A DNA stretch of 32,083 nt, from contig JAPOPC010000009.1 in assembly GCA_026713105.1 (NCBI GenBank), forward strand, positions 1-32,083. Direction: 5' to 3'. Below the pieces are notes generated by a model that saw only the letters and a program-made list of their open reading frames with translations, ran no database searches and was not told where the DNA came from. The first letter of the stretch is position 1. Each line of letters opens with the position of its first letter. The translations under genes were made by a program, and so were the position numbers. This stretch comes from Acidimicrobiaceae bacterium. Lineage in GTDB: Bacteria > Actinomycetota > Acidimicrobiia > Acidimicrobiales > Poriferisodalaceae. This document shows positions 8,656-16,440 of the stretch, in pieces.

Positions 8656-9735
8656 TCAGCCCGGCGGCCATCCTGTGTCGATCTCGCCAGCGTTCAGGCC
8701 GGCAAGAACGTCGTCGAGCGTGGCCCGCATGTCGTCGGTGACGATGTCGTCGAAGTCATGGAATGGTGCCAGACCGACCTCGCCGAGGTAGTTGCCCCCG
8801 GCGAAGTCACCGCTCGCGGCTTGGGCGACCAAGTCAGCCACGCCCGGGGTGATGAGCTTCATGGCGCTCGTCACCAGGCACGGCTGCGCTTCGGGCACCG
8901 TGTTCCACTGGTCGGTGTCGACGCCGACGCAGAAGGCGCCGTCCTGGGAGGCGATCTCGATGAGCGCCCCGTTGCCGGTGGCGCCGCCCGCGCCGAAGAT
9001 GATGTCCGCACCTTGGTCGAGTGCTTGGCGGGCAGTAGCCGCGCCCCAATCGGGATCGCCGAAGGCCACGTCAAGACCGCCCGGGTGGTACGTCGAGATC
9101 GTCTCGACGTCGGGGTTGGTGTAACGGGCCCCGTGCTCCCAGCCTTCCTTGAAGGCCACCACTGGCGGCACCAGGTCGGTGCCCAGCACGGCACCCACGA
9201 TGTTGGTCTCAGTGAGCATGCCTGCGAGCGCACCAGCCAGGAAGCCCGACTGGTCCTCGGGGAAGATCAGCCCGGCCAGGTTGGGCAGCGCCTCGCCCTG
9301 GAACTGGTCGACACCGATGAAGAAGATGTCGGGGTTTGCCTGTGCGGCGGCGATGGTGGCATCTCCGAGGCCGAAGCCAACGGTGATGATGACGTTCGCG
9401 CCGTCTTCGACGAAGAGACCGATGTTGTTGTCGTAGTCCTTGGCCTCTTCGGTCTCGATGTAGTTCGCCTCGACACCCAGTGCCGCAGCGGCTTCCTGAG
9501 CGCCTTCCCATGCCGACTGGTTGAAGCTCTTGTCGTCAACCTTGCCGGTGTCGGTGACGAGGCCGATCTTGAACGGCTCGGCGTCGTCCATGTCGTCGGC
9601 CGGCGCCTCCGCCGGCGCCGTGGTCGCCGGTGCCGCAGCGGTTGTCGCTGCGGGCTCATCACTGCCTGTGCACGCTGCGGCAAATATCGCCAGCACCGCG
9701 AACACGATCGCGAATCGCTTGTTGAATGCGGTCAT
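8656..9735 (-). CDS. BMP-family substrate-binding lipoprotein of a nucleoside importer
   Basis: An extracytoplasmic substrate-binding lipoprotein of the Bmp/PnrA/Med family, about 359 residues. The N-terminus has Lys and Arg, a hydrophobic run and a lipobox (FAAAC, lipidated Cys22), followed by an Ala/Thr/Pro-rich linker. Family motifs include KVDDKSFNQSAWEG and the later FGAGGATGNG. Known members bind purine nucleosides, often adenosine or guanosine. The ATG at 9735 is preferred over an upstream GTG at 9765, because it sits behind a strong GGGAGG ribosome-binding site and puts the signal peptide at the very N-terminus. It is the first gene of the transporter set and lies only 75 bp after the epimerase gene. 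Confidence 0.93.
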   Translation of the reverse strand: MTAFNKRFAIVFAVLAIFAAACTGSDEPAATTAAAPATTAPAEAPADDMDDAEPFKIGLVTDTGKVDDKSFNQSAWEGAQEAAAALGVEANYIETEEAKDYDNNIGLFVEDGANVIITVGFGLGDATIAAAQANPDIFFIGVDQFQGEALPNLAGLIFPEDQSGFLAGALAGMLTETNIVGAVLGTDLVPPVVAFKEGWEHGARYTNPDVETISTYHPGGLDVAFGDPDWGAATARQALDQGADIIFGAGGATGNGALIEIASQDGAFCVGVDTDQWNTVPEAQPCLVTSAMKLITPGVADLVAQAASGDFAGGNYLGEVGLAPFHDFDDIVTDDMRATLDDVLAGLNAGEIDTGWPPG

Positions 9736-9796
9736 CTGGATCCTCCCGTGAGCGCAGGCGGCCAAGACTGGCTCGTGCGCTCGCCCCTGTGTCGGT

Positions 9797-9811
9797 GAGC
9801 CTATTCGGCTC
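9797..9811 (-). terminator. Short inverted repeat at the end of the epimerase gene
   Basis: GAGCC and GGCTC flank a 5-base loop, directly at the TAG stop of the epimerase gene. The stem is only 5 bp and no T-run follows, so any termination before the lipoprotein gene would be weak. Confidence 0.3.
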
Positions 9812-10212
9812 TATTCCTCGACGAGTTCGACGAGCGTGCCGAGATTGCCCTTCGGGTGGACGAACGCGACCGTCGTGCCACGCGAGCCCGGACGGGGCGC
9901 CGTGTCGATCGGCACGGCGCCAGCGTCGATCATCGCCTGCAGCGCTGCTGCGCAGTCGTCCACCCGGTAGCCGACGTGGTGCAGGCCTTCGCCCCGCCGT
10001 TCGAGAAACTTCGCTATCGGCGAGTCGGGCCGGGTGGCGGCGGTGAGCTGGATGTAGCTGTCCGCCACCTTGATCAGCGCCTCTTCGACGCCGTCGGAAT
10101 CGACGGTTTCGCGGTGGGCGACTTGCGCGCCGAATGCGTCGGTGTAGTAGTCGACTGCCGCATCGAGGTCCTTCACGGCGATGGCGACGTGGTCGATCTC
10201 GGTCAGGATCAT
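9811..10212 (-). CDS. mce: Methylmalonyl-CoA / ethylmalonyl-CoA epimerase
   Basis: A 133-residue VOC-superfamily metalloenzyme that interconverts the R and S epimers of methylmalonyl-CoA, and often ethylmalonyl-CoA. The two beta-alpha-beta-beta-beta modules are visible, with metal-binding positions in IDHVAIAV (His8), GLHHVGYRV and the terminal GTLVELVE glutamate. The FVHPKG block is typical of the family. AGGAGAG precedes the ATG at a normal distance. It lies 57 bp downstream of the crotonyl-CoA carboxylase/reductase gene on the same strand, which points to the ethylmalonyl-CoA pathway rather than only propionate metabolism. Confidence 0.92.
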   Translation of the reverse strand: MILTEIDHVAIAVKDLDAAVDYYTDAFGAQVAHRETVDSDGVEEALIKVADSYIQLTAATRPDSPIAKFLERRGEGLHHVGYRVDDCAAALQAMIDAGAVPIDTAPRPGSRGTTVAFVHPKGNLGTLVELVEE

Positions 10213-10269
10213 CAGCGTTGCTCTCCTCTTGGGTGCAATTGCGCGTGCAGACGACGGCGGTCGGCTGCG

Positions 10270-11655
10270 CTAGCCGGCGGCTGCGCTGCCTGTCTCAGAT
10301 GATGCCGCTTCGAGCGACGCGGCGTGGCGTGCGAACAGCGTGATCCGGTCTTCGCCGATCCGCTCACGTTTCTCGTGGTCGGTGATGCCTTGCCCCGGCT
10401 CGTCGGCCAGGCACAGCACGCCGAGCTTGCCCTCGTGCAGGTTGTGGTGCACCTGCCAAGCGGCCAAGCCGGTCTCGTCGAGCGCAAACGTCTTGGACAG
10501 GATCGGCTGGATACGTCCCTGATCGATCAGGCGGTTCATCGCCCACGCTTCGGCGTAGTTGGCGAAATGGCTCGACAGGATCTGCTTCAGGCGCATCCAC
10601 AGGTGCCGGTTGTCGTACTCGATCATGTACCCGCTGGTGGCGGCGCAGGTCACGATCTTGCCGCCCCGCTTGGTGACGAACACCGACGCGCCCATGGTGG
10701 ACCGCCCAGGATGCTCGAACACGATGTCGGGATCGTCGCCGATGAGGCTGCGCACCTTCTTGCCGAAGCGGCGCCATTCGCGTTCGTCCTGGGTGTGGGG
10801 GTCGCTCCAGAAGCGATAGTCCTCGGCGCTGCGATCGATGGTGTGCTCCACGCCGAGATGGCCGAGCAGTTCCGCCTTGTCCGCAGAGCTGACGACGCCG
10901 ATGGGCACGCCGCCGCCGTTGAGCACGAGCTGGCAGGCGTAGCCGCCCAGTCCGCCCGTGGCGCCCCAGATGAGGACCGAGTCGCCCTGCTTCATGCGAG
11001 CGGCGTTGTCGCCGACCAGCATCCGGTACGAGGTGGCGCCGCAGAGCGCGTTCACCGCCGCTTCCTCCCACGACAGGTGCCCCGGCTTGGGCATGAGCTG
11101 GTTGGCCTTGACGATGGAGAGGTCGGCGAGACCGCCGAAGTTGCTCTCGAAGCCCCAGATCCGCTGATTGGAGGCCTTCATCGAGTCCTCGTGCGCGGCC
11201 GGATCCTGATCGTCGACGTAGTTGCAATGAACGACGACCCTGTCGCCAGGCCGCCAGTTGCGCACGGCTGAGCCGCACCGCAGCACCACGGCTGAGGCGT
11301 CGGAGCCGAGCACGTGGTAGTCGAGCGCGTGCCGGGCGCCCCAGCGGCTCTCGCGACCCAACCGGTCCAAGAAGCCGAACGTCGGCAGGGGTTCGAAGAT
11401 CGACGTCCAGACGGTGTTGAAGTTGATGGCGCTGGCCATCACGGCCACGTACACCTCGTCGGGCGCGAGTTCTGGCGTGGCGACCTCGCCGATGTGCACT
11501 GCCTCGCGGGGATCCTTGTCGGCTGAAGCGCGCCCCTCGAACATCGCCTGCTCATCGCGCCGTACATAGGCCGCACGGAAGCTCTCCGGGATCGGCATGG
11601 CCTCGAGTTCGGGACCGGACGCGCCGGCGGCGATGGCATCAGCGAACTGCTTCAC
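10270..11655 (-). CDS. ccr: Crotonyl-CoA carboxylase/reductase
   Basis: An NADPH-dependent medium-chain dehydrogenase/reductase that reductively carboxylates crotonyl-CoA to ethylmalonyl-CoA. The protein has 461 residues from GTG at 11655, about the usual length. The blocks NFNTVWTSIFEP, RIWGFESNFGGLA and VKANQLMPKPGHLSWEEAA are family hallmarks, and GATGGLGGYA is the NADPH-binding turn. Residues matching the CO2-binding set of the Kitasatospora enzyme are all present (Asn80, Phe169-Glu170, His363), which argues for a true carboxylase rather than a plain enoyl reductase. The start was chosen by match to the family N-terminus (VKQFADAI). Its ribosome-binding site is weak. The epimerase follows, and an acetoacetyl-CoA-type thiolase diverges upstream. 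Confidence 0.93.
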   Translation of the reverse strand: MKQFADAIAAGASGPELEAMPIPESFRAAYVRRDEQAMFEGRASADKDPREAVHIGEVATPELAPDEVYVAVMASAINFNTVWTSIFEPLPTFGFLDRLGRESRWGARHALDYHVLGSDASAVVLRCGSAVRNWRPGDRVVVHCNYVDDQDPAAHEDSMKASNQRIWGFESNFGGLADLSIVKANQLMPKPGHLSWEEAAVNALCGATSYRMLVGDNAARMKQGDSVLIWGATGGLGGYACQLVLNGGGVPIGVVSSADKAELLGHLGVEHTIDRSAEDYRFWSDPHTQDEREWRRFGKKVRSLIGDDPDIVFEHPGRSTMGASVFVTKRGGKIVTCAATSGYMIEYDNRHLWMRLKQILSSHFANYAEAWAMNRLIDQGRIQPILSKTFALDETGLAAWQVHHNLHEGKLGVLCLADEPGQGITDHEKRERIGEDRITLFARHAASLEAASSETGSAAAG

Positions 11656-11692
11656 GGACCCGAACGCTAACGGTGCGCACGGACCGCAAGTT

Positions 11693-11706
11693 CCACTCTC
11701 GAGTGG
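11693..11706. promoter_or_regulatory. Palindrome between divergent ccr and thiolase genes (possible operator)
   Basis: CCACTC-TC-GAGTGG is a perfect 6+6 inverted repeat with a 2-base centre. It lies in the 149-bp region between the divergent ccr and thiolase starts, 38 bp from the ccr start codon. Its size and place fit a dimeric repressor site, but no regulator gene is present in the window and no convincing -35/-10 pair could be assigned. Confidence 0.4.
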
Positions 11707-11804
11707 CGCCCCGGCAGCCCCATGAGCCGTTTCGTACACTCGCCGTTCACACATCTGTCGCCCAGCCCGCGGGCTGGCGCGTCGATGCAGGCGAGGGGGT
11801 TGCG

Positions 11805-12986
11805 ATGTCTGGTTCGGTGATTGTCGGGGGCGCACGCACGCCGATCGGGAAGTTCAACGGCGGGCTGGCCGGCCTGAGCGGCGCGCAACTCGGCGGCATC
11901 GCGATCGAGGGCGCACTGCAGCGGGCCGGAGTTGCGGCTGCCGATGTCGACTATGTGGTGATGGGCCAAGTGCTGCAGGCCGGTCAGGGCCAAATCACCG
12001 CCCGGCAGGCGGCGACGAACGCCGGCATCTCCATGGATGTGCCGGCCATGACCATCAACAAGGTGTGCCTGTCGGGGCTGAACGCCCTGTACATGGCTGA
12101 CCAGATGATCGCGGCGGGCGACGCCGACGTGGTCGTTGCGGGCGGCATGGAATCGATGACCAACGCGCCCTACCTGCTGCCCGAGGGGCGCAACGGCATG
12201 CGCATGGGCTCAGCGACGGTGCTCGACGCGATGATCCACGACGGTCTGTGGTGTGCCTTCGACGACGGTCACATGGGCGACGGCACCGAACGCGACGCGG
12301 CGAGTGCGGGCATCTCGCGCAGCGCGATGGATGAGTACTCGGCGCAATCCCACGAGCGTGCAGCGGCGGCGCAGAAGGACGGGCGCTACGACGACGAGAT
12401 CGTCACCGTCAGCATCCCCCAGCGCCGCGGCGATCCGTTGGCGGTGCTCGACGATGAGGGCGTGCGGCCGGGAACGACACCCGAGAGCCTGTCGGGCTTG
12501 CGACCGGCGTTCGCATCCGACGGGGCCGTCACCGCCGGCAACGCTTCGCAGATCTCCGACGGCGGCTGCGCGTTGATCGTCATGTCGCCCGAGGCGGCTG
12601 CCGAGCGCGACATCGAGCCGCTGGCCGAAGTCGTGGCGTACGGCATGGTGGCCGGTCCCGACACCTGCCTGCTGCACCAGCCCGCGAATGCGATCCGGCG
12701 TGCGCTGCGGCGCACCGACGTGTCGGTGGACGATCTGTCGTTGTTCGAGATCAACGAAGCCTTCGCCGCCGTGGCTGTGGCGTCGACGGAGGATCTGGGC
12801 GTCTCGCCGGAGATCGTGAACCCGAACGGCGGCGCGGTAGCGCTCGGCCATCCGATCGGCATGTCCGGCGCTCGCCTGGCGCTCACGCTCACCAACGAGC
12901 TGCGTCGCCGTGGCGGCGGCCTGGGTGCGGCGGCGCTGTGCGGGGGCGGCGGCCAAGGCGATGCCGTCGTCCTGAAGGTCGCCTAG
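11805..12986 (+). CDS. Acetyl-CoA acetyltransferase (thiolase)
   Basis: A 393-residue thiolase that condenses two acetyl-CoA to acetoacetyl-CoA, or cleaves 3-oxoacyl-CoA. Catalytic residues are visible: Cys88 in NKVCLSG, His349 in GHPIGMSG and Cys379 in CGGGGQGD. The ATG at 11805 sits behind GAGGGGG and gives the standard N-terminus MSGSVIVGGARTPIGKF. An upstream in-frame extension runs through the intergenic region and is not plausible. Divergence from ccr suggests it supplies acetoacetyl-CoA to the ethylmalonyl-CoA route. A role as the 3-oxoadipyl-CoA thiolase that would end the box pathway cannot be excluded. Confidence 0.93.
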   Translation: MSGSVIVGGARTPIGKFNGGLAGLSGAQLGGIAIEGALQRAGVAAADVDYVVMGQVLQAGQGQITARQAATNAGISMDVPAMTINKVCLSGLNALYMADQMIAAGDADVVVAGGMESMTNAPYLLPEGRNGMRMGSATVLDAMIHDGLWCAFDDGHMGDGTERDAASAGISRSAMDEYSAQSHERAAAAQKDGRYDDEIVTVSIPQRRGDPLAVLDDEGVRPGTTPESLSGLRPAFASDGAVTAGNASQISDGGCALIVMSPEAAAERDIEPLAEVVAYGMVAGPDTCLLHQPANAIRRALRRTDVSVDDLSLFEINEAFAAVAVASTEDLGVSPEIVNPNGGAVALGHPIGMSGARLALTLTNELRRRGGGLGAAALCGGGGQGDAVVLKVA

Positions 12987-13026
12987 CCGGCGCCACTGGC
13001 GAATCAACAGGCACCGGGGGCTCGTC

Positions 13027-13428
13027 TCAGGCCGCTTGTGGCCGGGCGAGCACTTCGGTCGCAACGCAAAGCGGCCACAGCGCCGCCTGAACTGCATCGT
13101 CGATCGCCGCAGCGTCGGCAGACGGAACCTCCAGGTAGATGCGGCTCGCCGCCAGCAGCTCGGTCAACCGGGCGAACGGGGCCGGATCGACGAGCATCGC
13201 CCCGACCACAGCCGCAGGTGCGGTGGCGATCGCCAGCAGCACGCCGCACGGGTCCACGAACACCGCGGCAACCCCCTGCGATGCCGTTCCGGCGCTGCGG
13301 CACAGTGCCTGCGCATGGCAGGGCCCCGCCACCATCACACGTTCATCGGGTGACGGTCGGAACACCGCAACAGGAAGCTCGTGGGCCGTGCGGGCCGTCG
13401 TCGGGTCGTTGTGGTCGAAGGCAGCCAT
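13027..13428 (-). CDS. Small protein of unknown function (133 aa)
   Basis: I do not recognise this protein. It is 133 residues from an ATG at 13428 that has a good GAGGAG ribosome-binding site 5 bases upstream. The frame continues further upstream, but only as Arg-rich sequence typical of non-coding frames. The composition is Ala/Val-rich with alternating strands and helices, for example GVAAVFVDPCGVLLAIATAP. There is no signal peptide or convincing membrane span. It converges with the thiolase gene (40 bp gap) and lies downstream of recR on the same strand, separated by a dispersed repeat. The codon pattern and ribosome-binding site make it likely to be real. Confidence 0.6.
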   Translation of the reverse strand: MAAFDHNDPTTARTAHELPVAVFRPSPDERVMVAGPCHAQALCRSAGTASQGVAAVFVDPCGVLLAIATAPAAVVGAMLVDPAPFARLTELLAASRIYLEVPSADAAAIDDAVQAALWPLCVATEVLARPQAA

Positions 13429-13570
13429 GGCACTCCTCGCGCGCGCAGGCCGCCAGGGAAGTGCCACTCGGACCGTAGGCAGCCGCCGTCTCGCCGTCCA
13501 ACGATTAACGCCGCGCCCCTGAGGAGCCGCGCGAGTGGGTGAACCCTCCCGTTGCCGCACTCGTTATTTC

Positions 13571-13617
13571 CCGCTCTTGTTCGCTGTCGCTCACGGGCCG
13601 CTCGGGCCACGGCTTCG
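13571..13617. repeat. Dispersed intergenic repeat, copy A
   Basis: The core begins CCGCTCTTGTTCGCT and continues CTCACGGGCCGCTCGGGCC, then ACGGCTTCG. The same words in the same order and orientation occur at 16131-16170 and 29032-29090. This copy ends 17 bp from the stop codon of recR on the minus strand. The GGCC-GCTCG-GGCC part can form a short hairpin. Confidence 0.75.
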
Positions 13618-13634
13618 CCTATCGGCTCAGCCTC

Positions 13635-14231
13635 TTAGGGGGCGAGGGTGCGGCGGTTGCGGAGGGCTCGTTCGAGGGTGAGCTCGTCCGCGTATTCGAG
13701 ATCGCCGCCCACGGGCAGGCCGCTCGCCAGACGAGTGACCTGCACACCGAGCGGCTCGAGCTGGCGAGCGAGATACATGGCGGTGGTGTCGCCCTCGATG
13801 TTGGGGTTGGTGCACACGATCAGCTCGGTGACCGATTCGCTGTCGAGTCGTGCGAGCAGCTCGCGAATGCGCAGCTGTTCGGGGCCGACACCCTCCAGCG
13901 GGTTCAGCGCCCCGCCGAGCACGTGGTAGCGACCCCGGAAGCCGGCTTTCTCCATGGCCACCACGTCGCGAGGTTCTTCTACGACGCAGATCATCCCGTT
14001 GGCGCGGGCCGGATCGGCACAGTTGGGACACGGGTCGGTCTCGCTGAGGTTCCAGCACTGGCTGCAGAATCCGACGCGATCCTTGGCTGCAGTGATGGCC
14101 GCGGCCAGGCGATGTGCATCGGCCGCCGGTCGCTTCAGCAGCCAGAACGTGATGCGTTGCGCACCCTTGGGACCGATACCGGGCAGGCGGCTGAGCTCGT
14201 CGATCAGGTCTTCGACTGCGTCGTCGTACAC
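13635..14231 (-). CDS. recR: Recombination protein RecR
   Basis: RecR (198 residues) acts with RecF and RecO in loading RecA at gaps. The domain order is visible: an N-terminal helix-hairpin-helix ([20 protein letters not shown]), a four-cysteine zinc finger ([16 protein letters not shown]), and a Toprim domain ([15 protein letters not shown] and [15 protein letters not shown]). The GTG at 14231, preceded by AGGGA, gives the normal family length. Longer in-frame extensions into dnaX are not plausible. It follows dnaX by 34 bp on the same strand, the usual dnaX-recR arrangement but without the small ybaB/ebfC gene that is often in between. Confidence 0.96.
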   Translation of the reverse strand: MYDDAVEDLIDELSRLPGIGPKGAQRITFWLLKRPAADAHRLAAAITAAKDRVGFCSQCWNLSETDPCPNCADPARANGMICVVEEPRDVVAMEKAGFRGRYHVLGGALNPLEGVGPEQLRIRELLARLDSESVTELIVCTNPNIEGDTTAMYLARQLEPLGVQVTRLASGLPVGGDLEYADELTLERALRNRRTLAP

Positions 14232-14265
14232 GTCAGTCCCTGCCGCCGGTGATTGGTAGAGAGTG

Positions 14266-16065
14266 TCAGGTGGTGCCCTCGTCGTCGCGGACCACGACTG
14301 AGCCCGGAAAGCGCTCCACGATCCGCTGCACCTTCGCCTCGTGGGAAGTGGCCGGTGCGGAAGGTTCGGGTGATGCTGCAGTCTCGCCGGCGTCGCCGGC
14401 GTCGCCGGCATCGGCTGCGTCCGCAGCGGAACTGTCGAGCACGTCGACGCGGATTGATCGATCCAGCAGGTCGCCCAGCACTGCGGAGACCTCGTTGCTG
14501 CGCTTGCGGGCCCGCTCAACCAAGGCCTGGTGGGGGACGCGGAGGCTCACCACGTTCCGCTCGACCGAGACAATCACCGCTTCGATAAAGAGGCCCTGCG
14601 CATGGGGCTTCAGCCGGGCTGCGACCTGCTCAGACCAGATTGCCCGCAGTCCTTCCACGGAGAACTGCGCTGGCGGCGCATCGGAGTCAACGGCAGGTGC
14701 GGTGTCGGGCGTCGCCTGCGGAGTCGCTTCGGGCGCGGCAGCCGGTTTACCCGATTCCGACGCCTGCTGCGGGGCCGGCAACGATGAGGGCGCTGGGGGC
14801 GCAGCAGGCGCCGACGACGGTGAGGGCGGCGCGGGTGCCGGTGGGGGCGGAGCAGGTGCCGGCGGCGCGGGTGCCGGGCGTGGCGGCTCCAGCGACGGGG
14901 GCGCCGTGGTCGCGGCCATCGCGGCGCGCGCGGCAGCCGGACCGCCGCCCGCAGAGGCGGTTCGTTCCCCCCGTCCGCGCGCCTCCGACGCCGGCGCAGC
15001 TCGCGACGATGCGCCAGCGCCCACCGCATCGTCGGCGAGCAAGCCCACCAGCGCGGTCTCGAGGGTCAGGCGTCGGTCGGCCGACTGCGGCATCTGCGCC
15101 AGCGCGCTGCCGAGCGCCTCGAGCGCCCGCACGTTGGCGCGCCGACCCATCGCGTCGCTCAGCTCCCGGGCCGAGGTGATGTCGGCCTGCGGCAGTTCGG
15201 CAGGCTCCACCCCGGCACCCACCAGGAACATGTCACGCAGGCGGCGTGCGGTCCGCTCGGCGAGATCACGAGCGTCGACTCCTGCTGCAGTGGCCGCGGC
15301 GACGGCGATCAGCGTCGACGCCAAGTCGGCCTGTGCCAGCGCCTGCACCAACGCGTTCACGTCGGTGCGGTCATCAGGGATGCCCCCGGCCGCCAGCACC
15401 GTGTCGAGCGCGGAGAGCGCGTCGCGCACCGACCCCGCACCGCGCTCGGTCACATAGTCGACGACGGCGTCGTCGACCGGCGCTCCGGCAGCGTCGGCGA
15501 TCGCCCGCACATGGGGCGCCATCTCGTCGGCACCCACCAGCGAGAGCTCGAACTGCTGGGTGCGGCTGCGGATGGTGGGCAGCACCTTGTTCGGATCGGT
15601 CGTGGCAAGGATGAAGACCACGTGAGGCGGCGGTTCCTCGAGCGTCTTGAGCAGTGCATTGGATGCCGCCGCCGAGAGCATGTGCACCTCATCGAGCAGG
15701 TACACCTTGCGACGCCCCGAGCTGACCAGCGCCGCCTTCTCGGTCATGTCGCGGATGTGGTTCACCGAGTTGTTGGACGCCGCGTCGAGCTCGATGAGGT
15801 CCAGCGAGGTGCCTGCGGTGACGGCGGTGCAGCTGTCGCAGGCATCGCAGGGTTCGCCGTCGTCGAGGGACTCGCAGTTGAGGGCCTTGGCGAGGATGCG
15901 TGCGGTGGAGGTCTTGCCGGTGCCGCGGGGTCCGCTCAGCAGGTACGCGTGGCCGACACGGTCGTCCCGGACGGCATTGCGCAAGGCCCGGACCAGGTGA
16001 GGCTGGCCGACCACCTCCGCAAATCGCTGAGGCCGGAACCTGCGGTAGAGCGACTGGTGCGGCAT
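14266..16065 (-). CDS. dnaX: DNA polymerase III subunit gamma/tau
   Basis: The clamp-loader ATPase of the replisome, 599 residues. Visible features are Walker A GPRGTGKT (45-52), a zinc module with four cysteines between about 64 and 79 (C-x8-C-x2-C-x2-C), Walker [11 protein letters not shown], and sensor 1 [12 protein letters not shown] Pro/Ala-rich linker of roughly 80 residues precedes a C-terminal domain. No A-rich slippery heptamer is apparent, so a programmed frameshift to make gamma is not indicated. Near the end, three 9-bp units (14386-14412) encode Asp-Ala-Gly repeats. It is the first gene of a pair with recR. Confidence 0.96.
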   Translation of the reverse strand: MPHQSLYRRFRPQRFAEVVGQPHLVRALRNAVRDDRVGHAYLLSGPRGTGKTSTARILAKALNCESLDDGEPCDACDSCTAVTAGTSLDLIELDAASNNSVNHIRDMTEKAALVSSGRRKVYLLDEVHMLSAAASNALLKTLEEPPPHVVFILATTDPNKVLPTIRSRTQQFELSLVGADEMAPHVRAIADAAGAPVDDAVVDYVTERGAGSVRDALSALDTVLAAGGIPDDRTDVNALVQALAQADLASTLIAVAAATAAGVDARDLAERTARRLRDMFLVGAGVEPAELPQADITSARELSDAMGRRANVRALEALGSALAQMPQSADRRLTLETALVGLLADDAVGAGASSRAAPASEARGRGERTASAGGGPAAARAAMAATTAPPSLEPPRPAPAPPAPAPPPPAPAPPSPSSAPAAPPAPSSLPAPQQASESGKPAAAPEATPQATPDTAPAVDSDAPPAQFSVEGLRAIWSEQVAARLKPHAQGLFIEAVIVSVERNVVSLRVPHQALVERARKRSNEVSAVLGDLLDRSIRVDVLDSSAADAADAGDAGDAGETAASPEPSAPATSHEAKVQRIVERFPGSVVVRDDEGTT

Positions 16066-16130
16066 CTCGCGGCGATACTAAGAGGCGGGACGACGATTCG
16101 CCGACCGCTTTCCGGCCACCATCTTGCTTG

Positions 16131-16170
16131 CCGCTCTTGTTCGCTGCGCTCACGGGGCCGCTAGGCCCCG
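16131..16170. repeat. Dispersed intergenic repeat, copy B
   Basis: This copy shares CCGCTCTTGTTCGCTG and CTCACGGGGCCGCT with copies A and C. Its end forms a perfect 7-bp stem, CGGGGCC-GCTA-GGCCCCG (16153-16170), stronger than in the other copies. It lies 66 bp upstream of the dnaX start codon, in the 375-bp gap between dnaX and tRNA-Ser. The rest of that gap shows no gene, only the 20-bp-period repeats next to the tRNA. Confidence 0.7.
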
Positions 16171-16380
16171 ACTGTGACTCATCGGCAGGCTCTGCGGTTA
16201 TCGTTCGGGCTGTGTCGCCGTCTGACGTGGCGGCCGGGTCCTGTGCAACGGCGACCCGTGAACCGAGTCAGGGCCGGGAGGCAGCAGCTCTCAGCGGACC
16301 TCGTTGTGTGCCGCAGATCGCCTGGCCGCCTCGCCAGACGGCGACACGTCTGATGCGCAGGGATCGCCGTGCGACCCCGG

Positions 16381-16440
16381 CATCATCACAGCGATCGCTG
16401 CATCATCACAGTGATCATCGTGCGATCGCTGCATCGTTAC
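16381..16440. repeat. Imperfect 20-bp-period repeats abutting tRNA-Ser
   Basis: Three consecutive 20-bp blocks end exactly at the first base of the tRNA. Blocks 1 and 2 both start CATCATCACAG and match at about 16 of 20 positions. Block 3 repeats GCGATCGCTG from block 1. The blocks contain the palindromes AGCGATCGCT and TGATCA. They occupy the place where the tRNA promoter should be, but no clear -35/-10 pair is visible. Confidence 0.6.

Noticed and set aside
7166..8791. 541-residue plus-strand frame opposite the two permeases
   Set aside because: The composition is Arg/His/Gln-rich and it crosses the boundaries of two well-supported membrane protein genes.
12987..13026. A terminator between the convergent thiolase and small unknown gene
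   Set aside because: The 40-bp gap shows no stem of useful length and no T-run.
14386..14412. Three 9-bp repeats in dnaX as a possible CRISPR or regulatory repeat
   Set aside because: They are in frame, encode Asp-Ala-Gly repeats in a low-complexity tail, and are too short and spacer-free. No CRISPR array was seen anywhere in the window.
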